64,000 nt of DNA, taken from Hymenobacter yonginensis. GTDB lineage: Bacteria; Bacteroidota; Bacteroidia; Cytophagales; Hymenobacteraceae. The translations under genes were made by a program, and so were the position numbers. Under the pieces are notes generated by a model. It was given only the letters and a program-made list of their open reading frames with translations, did no database searches and was not told the DNA's origin. Shown here piece after piece: positions 53,592 through 62,945 of the stretch; within the stretch, counting starts at the first letter, position 1, and each line of letters begins with the position of its first letter. Location of the stretch: positions 181,403-245,402 of the forward strand of contig NZ_CP115397.1 of assembly GCF_027625995.1 (NCBI RefSeq), written 5' to 3'.

Positions 53592-53711
53592 GGGCAGGCG
53601 GTGACAGATGATGCTGCAAACCACCCCCGGAGAGGTTAAAGCCACATGAGCGCGGGATTAAAAAACATTAAAAACCCCGCCGCCCCCTCCCAATGCCAGC
53701 CCATTACCCCC

Positions 53712-53743
53712 AAAAAAAACCAGACCCTTCCAGTCAGGAAGGG
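53712..53743 (-). terminator. Rho-independent terminator of the two-component operon
   Basis: On the minus strand a stem cccttcc/ggaaggg (53725-53743, 5-nt loop) is followed by a run of eight Ts (53712-53719 on the plus strand as As). It lies 73 bp after the kinase stop codon and separates the regulator/kinase unit from the efflux genes. Confidence 0.8.
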
Positions 53744-53815
53744 CCCTCACAGGCCTTTTGCCGGCGGCAGCCGGTCTTGAAAAAAGCTGCCCGCTGCCTG
53801 ACTCCGGTAACCGGC

Positions 53816-55192
53816 TCAGGCAACGGGCAGCTCCAGCACCACGGTGGTGCCCTGGCCCGGGGCTGAGGTCAGCTGCACGTCGCCGCCGTGCAGGTGCACG
53901 ATCTTCTGCGTGATGGACAGCCCCACGCCGTAGCCGGGGCGCGAGCGGGCATTTTCGGCGCGGTAGAGCGGGGCGAGCACCTGCGCCAGTTCGGCGGGCG
54001 CAATGCCGATGCCCTGGTCGGCCACCGCCAGGCGTAGGCGGGTGGGCGTGCCGTAGCTGAGGGTGGCCTCCACCGGGCCGGCGGAGTACTTGCAGGCGTT
54101 GTCAAGCAGGTTGAAGATGGCCGTAGTCAGCAAGCGGGCGTTGCCGGGCACCACAAACAGGGCGTCCGGCAGCGGGGCTGGCAGCTTGCCGAAATGCAGG
54201 CGGATGACGCGGCCGGGGTACTTGCCCTGACAGTAGCTCAGAGCCTGAGTGAGGCAGTCGTCGAAGGATACCGGCTCGCGCTGAAACGAGGCATCGTCGG
54301 CCTGGGCCAGAGCCAGTAGACTGTTGCTCAGATCAATGAGCTTGCGAATCTCCTCCACGGCCGAGCGGATGCTGGCCTGGGTCTGGGGCAGGTCGGGGTC
54401 GTAGGCCAGTGAGGTTTCCAACGTGCCCAGCAGCGTGGTCAGGGGTGTGCGCAGCTCATGGGAGGCGTGGCTGACAAAGCTTTTCTGCGACTCAAACGCC
54501 TGCTCCACCCCGCCCAGCATCTGGTTGAAGGTGCGGGCCAGCTGGGCAATTTCGTCGGTGCCGTTGCCTTCCGCCACGCGGGTGCTCAGGCGGGCCGCCG
54601 TGATCTGCTCCACCTGCCGCACCACCCCCGAAATAGGCCGCAGGGCCTGCTCGGCAAAATACCAGCCCGCCAGAATGATGAGCACCAGCGCCCCCACGTT
54701 GCCGGCCAGCAGCAGCAGGCGCAGCTGACGGAGCTGCTGCTGGCCGGCCGGGTCCTGGCCGGCAGCAAACACATAGTAGAGCTGGCCTCGGTAGCGGAAG
54801 GCGCCCCCCACGGTTTCCTGGCCGTCGGCCGTGAAACGCACCGGCCGGGCCGGCCGGATACGGCGCAGCTGCCGGGAGTTTTCCTTTTGGCTGAGGCCAT
54901 CGGCGCTGGTGTAGAGCAGGTGCTGCCCGGCGTCGTAGATGCTGACCTGCTCGCCGGGAATCGTAAGCAGGTCGCGGCGCCGGAACACTGGCTGCGGCCG
55001 CGGCTCGCTGGCTTCCAGCGCCTGCTGGCGCACCAGCAGACGGGTGGTCATGGTGGCCTTGCCCAGCAGGCGGCTGGCAAAGCGCTGCTCGCGGGCCGAG
55101 GCCTGGAAGTAGTAGATAAACCCCGACAGAATCAGCTGAATGCCAACCACCAGCAGGGTGAAGCGTAAAATCAGTTTGTTACGAATCAGCAT
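53816..55192 (-). CDS. HAMP-containing sensor histidine kinase (CusS/QseC-like)
   Basis: The protein has 458 residues. Two membrane helices (about 9-28 and 158-176) flank a periplasmic sensor domain. A HAMP domain (about 178-232), HisKA with SHASHELRTPLT (H245), N box NLLDNACKYS, G1 DQGIGI and G2 GYGVGLSI follow. It lies 17 bp after the OmpR-type regulator on the same strand and thus partners it. Because the efflux genes follow directly, it is likely their inducer-sensing system (metal or envelope stress), by analogy with CusRS. Confidence 0.94.
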   Translation of the reverse strand: MLIRNKLILRFTLLVVGIQLILSGFIYYFQASAREQRFASRLLGKATMTTRLLVRQQALEASEPRPQPVFRRRDLLTIPGEQVSIYDAGQHLLYTSADGLSQKENSRQLRRIRPARPVRFTADGQETVGGAFRYRGQLYYVFAAGQDPAGQQQLRQLRLLLLAGNVGALVLIILAGWYFAEQALRPISGVVRQVEQITAARLSTRVAEGNGTDEIAQLARTFNQMLGGVEQAFESQKSFVSHASHELRTPLTTLLGTLETSLAYDPDLPQTQASIRSAVEEIRKLIDLSNSLLALAQADDASFQREPVSFDDCLTQALSYCQGKYPGRVIRLHFGKLPAPLPDALFVVPGNARLLTTAIFNLLDNACKYSAGPVEATLSYGTPTRLRLAVADQGIGIAPAELAQVLAPLYRAENARSRPGYGVGLSITQKIVHLHGGDVQLTSAPGQGTTVVLELPVA

Positions 55193-55209
55193 CCGGCAGG
55201 GTCTCTGGG

Positions 55210-55887
55210 TTAGCCTTCGCGTAGCACGTAGCCCATGCCCACCACCGTGTGAATCAGCTTAGTGGCGTAGCCTTTGTCGAGCTTCTTGCGCAGAAAGCTC
55301 ACGTACACGTCAATGATGTTGGTGTTGGTGTCGAAGTGCAGGTCCCACACCTTTTCGGCAATGTCCACCCGCGAAATCACGCGGCCGCGGTTGCGCAGCA
55401 GGTATTCCAGCAGGCTGTATTCCTTGGTGGTCAGCTCGATGCGCTGGCCGGCGCGCGTTACGCGCTTGGTGTCCAGGTCCAGCTCCAGGTCGGCGGCGCC
55501 GAGCACCTGCCGGCCCGTGCCGGGCGAAGAGAGGCGGCGCGTGAGGGCGCGCACGCGCAACAGTAGCTCCTGAAAGGCGAAGGGCTTGGCCAGGTAGTCG
55601 TCGGCGCCGGCCTCGAAGCCCTCCACTTTGTCTTGCAGGCTGTCCAGGGCCGTGAGCATCAGCACCGGCTGGTGGGGGTGCGTGGCGCGAATCAGGCGGC
55701 ACAGCTCGAACCCATTATGATAAGGCAGGTTCACGTCGAGGATGGCAACGGCGTAGGGGTTCTGCTGCAGCAGCGACTTGCCCATGCGCCCATCGTAGGC
55801 CACGTCCACCTCGTAACCCTCACTTTCAAACCCCTTTTTTACGAACGAGGCCAGCTTGGGCTCGTCTTCCACCAGTAGTATTTTCAT
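55210..55887 (-). CDS. OmpR/PhoB-family response regulator
   Basis: The protein has 225 residues. The receiver has E7-D8, phosphoacceptor D51 (VAILDVNLPY) and the conserved Lys in LAKPFAF. The winged-helix output domain is complete (RAGQRIELTTKEYSLLEYLL, RGRVISRVDIAEKVWDLHFD, IIDVYVSFLRKKLDKG). It is the first gene of a two-gene operon with the kinase and is likely the activator of the downstream efflux operon. It is divergent from the amine oxidase gene. Confidence 0.95.
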   Translation of the reverse strand: MKILLVEDEPKLASFVKKGFESEGYEVDVAYDGRMGKSLLQQNPYAVAILDVNLPYHNGFELCRLIRATHPHQPVLMLTALDSLQDKVEGFEAGADDYLAKPFAFQELLLRVRALTRRLSSPGTGRQVLGAADLELDLDTKRVTRAGQRIELTTKEYSLLEYLLRNRGRVISRVDIAEKVWDLHFDTNTNIIDVYVSFLRKKLDKGYATKLIHTVVGMGYVLREG

Positions 55888-56141
55888 GCTTTACACTGCC
55901 TGAGCACGGCGCCCGGAATAAGCGCCCGTCAGCAGGGTGTACGCAGCCGGCCGGCAAGCGGCATAGTTTTGTACTGCCGGGCAAGGGCTTGGCGCCGCTC
56001 GCCGGTACTCGGCCAGGCACTTGCCGGATGCCAGCGCCGGGCCGGGCTGGGCCGCGCTAAACTTCTGCCCGGCCCGGCCAGTTACCTGCTCCGTCGGGGC
56101 CCTCGCCCCCTTTTATTCCGCCTCTGCTCTTTCCTGCCGCC

Positions 56142-57281
56142 ATGCCCGGTTCCGATGTTTTTCCGCCTTCCCCGCTGCCCATCCTGATTATCGGGGCGGG
56201 GGTGTCGGGCCTCACCGCCGCCCGCGAGCTGCACGCCGCCGGCCGCCCGGTGCTGGTACTGGAGGCCCGCGAGCGGGTGGGCGGCCGCACGCTGGCCGTG
56301 CCCGCCCTGCCGGGCCAGCCCGAGGTCGACTGGCTGGATCTGGGTGCCACCTGGGGCTGGGCCCACCACCCATACCTGCTGGCGCTGGCTGCCGAGCTGG
56401 AACTGCCGTTTTTCGAGCAGCCCAGCGCCGGCGCTACCACCTACCAGACTGCCCCCGACGTCGTGCACCGTCTGCCCCAGCGGTCGGGCTCGGCGGGCTA
56501 CCTGCGCCTGCCCGGCGGCGCGGCGGCCTTGTGCCGGGCGCTGGCTCGCACGCTGCCCGAGGCCAGCCTGCAGCTCGGCACCCAGGTTACCAGCCTGCGC
56601 GCGCTGCCCGGCCCCGACGGCCGCACCCGGGCCGTGGAAGTGACGGCCACCCGGCACGGCACGCAGCACACCTATCGGGCGGCGGCCGTGGTGGTGGCCC
56701 TGCCCCCGCGCTTGGCCGCCCACAGCCTGCAGTTCAGCCCGGTGCTGCCGCCCGACCTGCGCCAGACCATGCAGGCCGTACCCACCTGGATGGCGCACTC
56801 CATGAAGGCGCTGGCTGTGTACGACGAGCCGTTCTGGCGCGGGGCCGGTCTGTCCGGGTTTGCCGTGAGTCAGGTGGGGCCGCTGGTGGAAATCCACGAT
56901 GCCTCGCCCGCCTCCGGCGCCGTGGGGGCCCTGTTCGGTTTTTTCGCCACCCCGCACCCGCTGCGCGCCGCCCCGGCCGCGCAGCGGCAGGCCGCTGTGG
57001 TGCAGCAGCTCAGCCAGCTGTTCGGGCCGGTAGCGCGCAGCCCCCTGGCTTACCACGAGCTGGACTGGACCCGGGAGCCGCTCACCAGCGTGCCCGCCGA
57101 CGCCGATGCCCCCACCCAGGTGCCCCTGCAGGGGCCGGCGCTGCTGCAGCAGCCGTGCTGGCACGGCACGCTGCTCTGGGCCGGGGCCGAAACCTCCGCC
57201 AGCGAGTGGGGCCGCCTCGACGGAGCTGTGGAAGCCGGCCGCCGCGTGGCCCGGCAGCTGCTGCTGCCGGAGCGGGTATAA
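56142..57281 (+). CDS. FAD-dependent amine oxidase-like flavoprotein
   Basis: The protein has 379 residues. The Rossmann dinucleotide-binding start PILIIGAGVSGLTAARELHA (GxGxxG), followed by VLEARERVGGRTL, and the C-terminal GTLLWAGAETSASEWGRLDG AVEAG are the two FAD-binding halves of the monoamine-oxidase family. It is shorter than classic monoamine oxidases but complete at both ends. Substrate unknown, probably cytosolic. Encoded divergently from the OmpR-type regulator with a 254-bp gap. A 30-codon upstream extension is also open but poor. Confidence 0.88.
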   Translation: MPGSDVFPPSPLPILIIGAGVSGLTAARELHAAGRPVLVLEARERVGGRTLAVPALPGQPEVDWLDLGATWGWAHHPYLLALAAELELPFFEQPSAGATTYQTAPDVVHRLPQRSGSAGYLRLPGGAAALCRALARTLPEASLQLGTQVTSLRALPGPDGRTRAVEVTATRHGTQHTYRAAAVVVALPPRLAAHSLQFSPVLPPDLRQTMQAVPTWMAHSMKALAVYDEPFWRGAGLSGFAVSQVGPLVEIHDASPASGAVGALFGFFATPHPLRAAPAAQRQAAVVQQLSQLFGPVARSPLAYHELDWTREPLTSVPADADAPTQVPLQGPALLQQPCWHGTLLWAGAETSASEWGRLDGAVEAGRRVARQLLLPERV

Positions 57282-57423
57282 GCGACCCTGGGCCTTCGGG
57301 AGTACCACAATAGCAGGAACAGCATTTCCCGGCGAAAGTGGTTTCAATCAACCCTGTGAGGGGATGTTGATCCGGTCTTTTGGAAAATATTCAGAAACGT
57401 CTCCCCAGTCATTCGCTTCCAGC

Positions 57424-58026
57424 TTACCGCAGCGGGGCCGTGGTCAGCGGCGTGACGGGCGTGGTGGCCGGCCGGCGGCCCTGCAGGTCGGGCATGGATA
57501 CGTTGGGCAGGCGCGGCAGCACGTATCGGGCGAAGTAGTCGGCCTCGTCCAGCAAAGGGTAGCCCGAGAAGATGAAGGCCCGGAAGCCCATGTCCATGTA
57601 GCGGTTGATCTTCTCCACAATCTGGTCCGGGTCGCCCACCAGGGCCCCGCCGGCCCCGGAACGGGCCTTGCCGATGTCAGTCCAGAGCAGCGGCTCCACG
57701 AAGCCTTCCATGTCGGCGTGCTCGCGCAGCTGATTCTGGCGGTGTACGCCCAACGACCACGAATCCTGGGCCCGGCTCTTGATTTCGGCCCCTTTTACCG
57801 GGTCGAACTTCGACATCAGCTTCTTGGCGTAGGCGCGGGCTTCATCCTCGGTTTCGCGCACGATGACGTGGATGCGCAGGCCGAAGTCGATCTGGCGGCC
57901 GTGGGCGGCGGCGCGGGCGCTCAGATCCTGCATAGTTTCGTAGAGCTTTTCCTCCGTTTCAGGCCACATCAGGAACATGTCGCAGTACTCGGCGCACACG
58001 GCCCGGGCGCCCTCGGAGGTGCCGCC
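57424..58026 (-). pseudogene. ssuD: ssuD-like FMN-dependent monooxygenase, 5'-truncated
   Basis: The last ~200 residues of an alkanesulfonate-monooxygenase-type LLM flavoprotein are intact on the minus strand ([95 protein letters not shown]). The upstream part is not related and its open frame reads across the junction at about 58021-58026 into DNA of the opposite-strand bshB1-like gene. The N-terminal half including start and much of the FMN/sulfonate pocket is missing. The enzyme would desulfonate organosulfonates for sulfur supply. Confidence 0.85.
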
Positions 58027-58401
58027 GACCTGGTGCACGACGCCGCCTTCCTGGCCGGGCTGCCCAAGGTGCAGACCCAGTGGCAGGGCGTACCGCAGGC
58101 TCTCTGGCGGCCTCGGCTGCTGCTGCAGGCCATCCACAACGGCTACGTGCGTCCCGATATCGTGGTGGATATTACCGGGTTCTGGGAGCAGAAGCTGGCC
58201 GCCCTCACGGCGTTTAAATGCCAGTTTTACCATTCCGAATACGAATCCGAGTAGGCCACCACCTACATCTCCACCCCGGACTTCCTGCGCACCCTGGAGG
58301 CCCGGGCCCGGGAGCTGGGCAGCTACATCGGCGTGCAGTACGCGGAGGGCTACACCAGCCGCCGCCCTCTGGGCCTCGATGATCTGCTACTGCTACGCTG
58401 A
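58021..58401 (+). pseudogene. bshB1: bshB1-like deacetylase (PIG-L family), 5'-truncated and interrupted by TAG
   Basis: From about 58021 the plus frame reads [20 protein letters not shown], then [36 protein letters not shown], meets TAG (58252-58254) and continues in frame [20 protein letters not shown], ending [10 protein letters not shown] at 58401. This is the C-terminal part of the bacillithiol biosynthesis deacetylase BshB1, which removes acetyl from GlcNAc-malate. The N-terminal metal-site half is missing. It meets the ssuD fragment at a GCCGCC microhomology, so both genes lost their 5' parts at one rearrangement. Confidence 0.82.
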
Positions 58402-58592
58402 GCAGTGGCGAAGGGATGATGCCCAGCCCAAAACCCTGGTCCGGCAAATGGACCAGTTTTTTTGTGCGGGTAATCCGACCTTTGCCCCACTTTTTCGCCA
58501 CCAACCTGCCGCAGTCTAACTGCGGCCCGCTGCGCTTCAAGCAGCCGGTTAAGGATTCCCGACCGCCTGAGTGACCATGGCGGGCTTCCCGT

Positions 58593-60068
58593 ATGCTTCC
58601 CTATCAAACCCTCCTTTCCCTGCAGCGTGGTACCTCACTTGCCCTGCCCCAGCAGATTGCCGCCGGCCTGATCAACCTGATCCGGCGGGGCGTACTGCCG
58701 TTCGGGGCCCGGTTTCCGGGTGCCCGGCAGCTGGCCGAGCAGCTCGGGGTGAACCGGCAGACGGTGGGTCTGGCCTACGAGGAGCTGCAGGCCCAGGGCT
58801 GGCTGGTGCAGCGGCCCCGCAGAGCGCCGGTGGTCTGCACGCAATTGCCCGAGGCGCCCGGCCAGCCACTGCCGGTTGCCATCGGGCAATTTCCGGCCCG
58901 GGCCGCTTTTCAGTTTCCCAAGAGCGACGCAGCTCCGGCAGTGCAACTGCCCGCCCACCCATCCCTCGTGCTCGATGGGGGCTCGCCCGATGCGCGGCTG
59001 GCGCCGCACGCCTTGCTGACGCGCAACTACCGGCGGGCCACCCGCGGGGTCGCCCGTTACCCGCAACTGCTTGGCTATGCGGCTCCCAACGGGGTGCTGC
59101 GCCTGCGCCAGCAGTTGGCCCGCTACCTGCACGACACGCGCGGCGTGCCCGCTACGGCCGAAAACGTGTTCGTGACCCGGGGTAGCACCATGGCCTTCTT
59201 TCTGCTAGCCCAGCTGTTGGTGCAGGCCGGCGACACGGTGGTGGTAGGAGAGCAAAGCTACGCGGAGGCCGATGCCATTTTCCAGAACCGCGGGGCCCGG
59301 CTGGCGCGCGTGGCCGTGGATGAGCAGGGGCTGGTGCTGGAGGAGCTGGAAGCCCTCTGTCGGCGGCAGCCGGTGCGGCTGCTCTACGTGACGCCTCATC
59401 ACCACTACCCCACCACGGTCACGCTGTCGGCAACGCGGCGGGTGCGGCTGCTGGCGCTGGCCGAGCAGTACGATTTCATTGTGCTGGAGGACGATTACGA
59501 CTTCGACTACCACTACGCCGAAGCGCCCATCCTGCCCCTGGCCAGCGCTGCTCAAACCGGGCGGGTGATCTACACCGGGTCGCTGAGCAAGGTGCTGGCG
59601 CCGGCTTACCGCATCGGCTACGTGGTGGCGCCGGCAGAAGTGCTCCAGGCCCTGGCCCCCATCCGGGTGCTGGTGGATCAGTTGGGCGACCCGCTGCTGG
59701 AAACGGCGGTGGCCGACCTGTTTGCCGATGGCACCATGCACCACCACCTGGCCCGGTCGCGGCAGCAGTACCAGCACCGCCGGGACGTGTTCTGCGCGGC
59801 TTTGCAGGCGCGGCTGGCCCGGTGGTTCAGCTTCGTGCCGCCCACCGGTGGGCTGGCCGTGTGGGGGCGCTTGGCGGATACCGTTGACCTGCCGAAGCTG
59901 GCGCAGTGCTGCCGGGAGCTTGGGCTGTTGCTCAGCGACGGGCGGGCCCATCAGCTGCTGGCCGAACCTCGCCCGATGCACCTGCGCCTGGGCTTTGCCG
60001 CGCTTACGCCCGTAGAGCTGGAGCGCAGCGTACGGATACTTGAAACGGCTCTCCGCTCGCTGGAATAG
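58593..60068 (+). CDS. MocR-type regulator (GntR HTH fused to aminotransferase domain)
   Basis: The protein has 491 residues. The N-terminal winged HTH (IAAGLINLIRRGVLPFGARF then LAEQLGVNRQTVGLAYEELQ) is followed by a linker and a fold-type-I aminotransferase domain with PLP-lysine K333 in YTGSLSKVLAPAYRIGYVV and the ED[D]YDFDYHY motif. MocR-family proteins such as PdxR and GabR sense PLP or amino-compounds and regulate vitamin B6 or amino-acid metabolism genes. It converges with the DJ-1 gene, with 5 bp between stops. The leader at 58402-58592 shows no gene. Confidence 0.93.
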   Translation: MLPYQTLLSLQRGTSLALPQQIAAGLINLIRRGVLPFGARFPGARQLAEQLGVNRQTVGLAYEELQAQGWLVQRPRRAPVVCTQLPEAPGQPLPVAIGQFPARAAFQFPKSDAAPAVQLPAHPSLVLDGGSPDARLAPHALLTRNYRRATRGVARYPQLLGYAAPNGVLRLRQQLARYLHDTRGVPATAENVFVTRGSTMAFFLLAQLLVQAGDTVVVGEQSYAEADAIFQNRGARLARVAVDEQGLVLEELEALCRRQPVRLLYVTPHHHYPTTVTLSATRRVRLLALAEQYDFIVLEDDYDFDYHYAEAPILPLASAAQTGRVIYTGSLSKVLAPAYRIGYVVAPAEVLQALAPIRVLVDQLGDPLLETAVADLFADGTMHHHLARSRQQYQHRRDVFCAALQARLARWFSFVPPTGGLAVWGRLADTVDLPKLAQCCRELGLLLSDGRAHQLLAEPRPMHLRLGFAALTPVELERSVRILETALRSLE

Positions 60069-60073
60069 GCAGC

Positions 60074-60697
60074 TTACTCCTTGACCGGCACCACGTGGGA
60101 GCCCGGCGCGTACTGCATTTCCCGCACCGTAGCCGCCGCCACCTCCGGCCCCAGCAAACGGCTCACCACATGTAGGGCCATGTCGATACCGGCGGAGATG
60201 CCGGCGGAGGTAATCACCTGGCCGTTGTCGGTCCAGCGCTGCTCCGGGGCTACAGTAGCGGTGGGCAGCAGCTCCTGTAGTTGACCGGCCACGGAGTAGT
60301 GCGTGGTCACGGTGAGCCCGTCGAGCACGCCGGCCTTGGCCAGCACAAAGGCGCCCGTGCACACCGACAGCACCAGCTCGGCCGTGTGCATGTGCCGGCG
60401 CACCCAGTTTAAAATTACCTCATTGTGCATCTCCCGGCGGGTACCCAGCGGAGTGCCGTCGGCCAGCAGGCTCGCCCCACCCGGTATCAGAATGATGTCG
60501 GCGTCGGGGTGGTCCTGCAGCCGGTAGGTGGGATTCACTGACAAGCCGTTGCGGGCAAACACGGGGCTGTGCTCGGCTACGGTAAACACGTTGAAGGGAC
60601 GCTTGCCGTCGACCTCGGTGACGGCGAATACCTCGAACGGGCCGGCAAAATCCAGCACTTCAACGTCATGAAAAAGCAAAATAGCAACCTGATACAT
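60074..60697 (-). CDS. DJ-1/PfpI-family glutamine amidotransferase-like protein
   Basis: The protein has 207 residues from the ATG at 60697; the longer frame to 60769 is not supported. The sequence has the DJ-1/PfpI Rossmann-like fold with nucleophile elbow ADIILIPGGASLL, catalytic C113 in LSVCTGAFVLAKAGVLDG, and the helix SAGISAGIDMALHVVSRLLG typical of the isonitrile hydratase/AraC-associated subgroup. The activity is uncertain. Convergent with the MocR gene, a pair that may share regulation. Confidence 0.9.
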   Translation of the reverse strand: MYQVAILLFHDVEVLDFAGPFEVFAVTEVDGKRPFNVFTVAEHSPVFARNGLSVNPTYRLQDHPDADIILIPGGASLLADGTPLGTRREMHNEVILNWVRRHMHTAELVLSVCTGAFVLAKAGVLDGLTVTTHYSVAGQLQELLPTATVAPEQRWTDNGQVITSAGISAGIDMALHVVSRLLGPEVAAATVREMQYAPGSHVVPVKE

Positions 60698-60769
60698 AGA
60701 GGCAGAGTGAGTGAGTGAAACTGTCAGGGTGTACCCCGGCCATTGGCTTGCATCTGCCGGATTCTGCAT

Positions 60770-61484
60770 CCGTGGTTACCATACTTCACACGGCAGGTTC
60801 CCAGCAGACCTGATGCAGAGCAGACAGCCACAGTGGACTTGCCCGGGGGTAGCACAAAAGTGGGTGTTGCCTTTGATAGTGAACCCAGCCAGATGGTCGA
60901 AATCAGTCCCGCCAGTTGCGACAGGCTGAGTTTTGGTCGTAGCACGGGGCATGGCAAGTCTCGGGTGGACGAGCCACTCCTGGGGGCGCCTGCCGCTGCA
61001 CCTGAGATGCGTAGATGCCCACGGCTTCCCGGTGTATTCCGACAGCACCAATTCCTGGCCGACGGCCAGCGGCTGACCGGGTTCGACGAAAGCTTAGGGG
61101 GCCTCACCGATTCCTCCCAACACAGCACGAGCCCCCGGTCTTCCCCCCGCCCACAGCACAGTGTTTGCGCCCGCTGAAGTGCGCCGCGCTTTCGCCCAAC
61201 TGCAACGCGTAGCGGCCCACGGCCAGGAGCTTGAACCCACCCCGGCCGGGGCTCAGCACACCCTTCAAAAGCCCGCGCCAGACCATCGGGCTGACGCGCC
61301 CAGTTACGCATGCGGAACTGGGCGAGCGGCAGGGCGCGCTCAGGCAGTGGAACGAATACCTGCTCCTGGCCCCTGGAAACCCAAGCCCAGCCAGCCGCTG
61401 CAAGGCAACGACGGGCGCGGCATTTTTCAGCGAACAGCGAAACATACGCCCCGACGCCGAAGAATTAGCTGATTCGCAGGTGAG
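60770..61484. other. Gene-free stretch upstream of the replication gene
   Basis: About 700 bp between the DJ-1 gene and rep holds several overlapping open frames on both strands with no convincing protein character or start signals. I see no tRNA, IS end or clear repeat. It may be decayed mobile or accessory DNA. Confidence 0.5.
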
Positions 61485-62525
61485 CTACTTCAGGCTGGCG
61501 TAGAGGCCCGTAAACTCTGTTTTGAGCAGATTGACTGTAGCGCCACCCAGGTTGTCGAACACCTTGTTACCGGCCTCGAAGTCGCGCAGCAGCGGGTGGG
61601 TGGCTTTCATGAGCTTTGCCATCAGCGTTTCGTCGTCACCGATGAAGGCCAGCACGTGCTGAATCTGCGGGGCCGTGAGCTTAAGCTTTTGCAGGCGCGT
61701 GACGATGCGCTGCTGCAGTGTAGGCAGCTCCGCATCCAGCATGAGGCTCATCTGCTCCTGAGGGGCCTTAGAACGCGCTGTAGAGGCTGTCTTAGCTGGC
61801 ACCACCATCCCGTCGTCGCCGAGCTTGGCCAGCGCCTGCGGAATCGTGAAGCGGATGGCCTGCACTTTTTTGCCCTCTTTGATGGGCTCGTACACCACGC
61901 TCCAGCCCAGCGAGTGCAGCTCGCGCAGGGCCGGCTCCAGCACGTAGCGCTTGAAGTCGTAGAAGAGCGTATAGGTGACGTCGTTGTCGTCGCCGAGCAC
62001 CTGCTTACGCAGCACGTCGAACTCCACCTCCCACAGCCCCACGTCGTCCCAGGACTTGAGCAGCCAGAACAGACGGTGCGCGTGGGCCGACTTGAGCGTC
62101 AGCAAACTCTCGATTTCCACGTGCGTGTACTGCTCGGCCAGCTGCAGTAGGAAGGGCTTGATTTCGGGGGCGAAGTTGCCGGTCAGAAAGCCCGTGCCCT
62201 CGTTCAGGTCGATGTAGCTGATGATGGAGTAGGCCGTAAACCGCTTCTTGTTGCCGGTCTGTGTCTCAATGCTGACCACCTTGGACATCAGGCTGCGGCA
62301 GGCGTCGCGGATGGTCTCGTACACGCTGCCGCCCTTTTTCTGGGTCATCACCCGGCTCAGCGGAATGGTGATGCCGGGCAGCTCGGTCTGGTCCTGGTGA
62401 ATGCAGCCCAGGGCCAGGGCAAAGATACGGGCCTCGATGTGCGTGAGCTTGAGTGGAGCCCGCACCAAAGCGTTGGCTTGGTAGGCGCGCGGATACTGGG
62501 GCGGAACGGGTAGGGCAGGCTGCAT
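61485..62525 (-). CDS. Plasmid replication initiator (Rep_3 / RepB-like)
   Basis: The protein has 346 residues from the ATG at 62525; the upstream extension to 62618 runs into regulatory DNA. Two winged-helix modules of the Rep_3 superfamily are seen: ALVRAPLKLTHIEARIFALA then FTAYSIISYIDLNEGTG, and the second ALRELHSLGWSVVYEPIKEG KKVQAIRFTI. A C-terminal region (about 260-346) is helical. It binds the iterons at 62612-62848 and starts replication of this plasmid. Direct repeats on one side and half-iterons in its own promoter region indicate autoregulation. This gene is the main evidence that the window is plasmid-borne. Confidence 0.93.
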   Translation of the reverse strand: MQPALPVPPQYPRAYQANALVRAPLKLTHIEARIFALALGCIHQDQTELPGITIPLSRVMTQKKGGSVYETIRDACRSLMSKVVSIETQTGNKKRFTAYSIISYIDLNEGTGFLTGNFAPEIKPFLLQLAEQYTHVEIESLLTLKSAHAHRLFWLLKSWDDVGLWEVEFDVLRKQVLGDDNDVTYTLFYDFKRYVLEPALRELHSLGWSVVYEPIKEGKKVQAIRFTIPQALAKLGDDGMVVPAKTASTARSKAPQEQMSLMLDAELPTLQQRIVTRLQKLKLTAPQIQHVLAFIGDDETLMAKLMKATHPLLRDFEAGNKVFDNLGGATVNLLKTEFTGLYASLK

Positions 62526-62570
62526 AGGCAACACGAACGATAGACGGAATATGTGACCAATATAGCTGGA

Positions 62571-62600
62571 TCTACGTGAAAATCCGACATAGTTCACGCA
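62571..62600. promoter_or_regulatory. Inverted half-iterons at the rep promoter
   Basis: tctacgtgaa (62571-62580) and ttcacgca (62593-62600) are inverted copies of the iteron core ttcacgtaga, separated by 12 bp and situated 46 bp upstream of the rep start. In known iteron plasmids Rep dimers bind such inverted half-sites to repress rep transcription. Confidence 0.65.
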
Positions 62601-62611
62601 AAGAATCCGGA

Positions 62612-62848
62612 GTGCCATTTTTCACGCAGATGCCTCCCGGCGGGTGGCCCACCGGCAGGGTGCCATTTTTCACGTAGATGCGCCGCCACACCGGCCGGAA
62701 CGGGGCGGGTTTGGGGCGGAGTGCCATTTTTCACGTAGATGGTGCCATTTTTCACGCAGCAGAGTGCCATTTTTCACGCAGATGGTGCCATTTTTCACGT
62801 AGATGGTGCCATTTTTCACGCAGCAGAGTGCCATTTTTCACGTAGATA
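62612..62848. repeat. Replication origin iterons: eight direct repeats
   Basis: Eight copies of a 20-21 bp unit beginning gtgccatttttcacg start at 62612, 62660, 62721, 62742, 62764, 62785, 62806 and 62828. The last six are spaced 21-22 bp (two helical turns), whereas the first two are isolated. The third-from-last bases alternate between cgtagat and cgcag variants. Together with the Rep gene and the adjoining AT-rich DNA they define an iteron-type origin. Confidence 0.93.
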
Positions 62849-62945
62849 ATCGCTGCAATAAATTGTATATCAATACGTTACGCCTCCCTGAATATAGAAT
62901 AGTATTAGAATAGCTTAGAAGACAGAAGAGGGCTCTGATTTTTTT
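62849..62945. other. AT-rich unwinding region beside the iterons
   Basis: About 95 bp of strongly AT-rich sequence (ataaattgtatatcaatacg, gaatatagaatagtattaga) follows the last iteron directly, the expected place for duplex opening. No clear DnaA box was seen. A stem (62950-62959 with 62999-63008) follows. Confidence 0.65.

Noticed and set aside
57106-58254. Plus-strand 382-codon frame across the amine oxidase end, the ssuD fragment and the bshB1 fragment
   Set aside because: It runs antisense through the ssuD-like coding DNA; only its last ~75 codons are real protein (bshB1 fragment).
62612-62848. CRISPR array
   Set aside because: Repeats are 21 bp, mostly adjacent, next to a Rep gene: iterons, not repeats with spacers.
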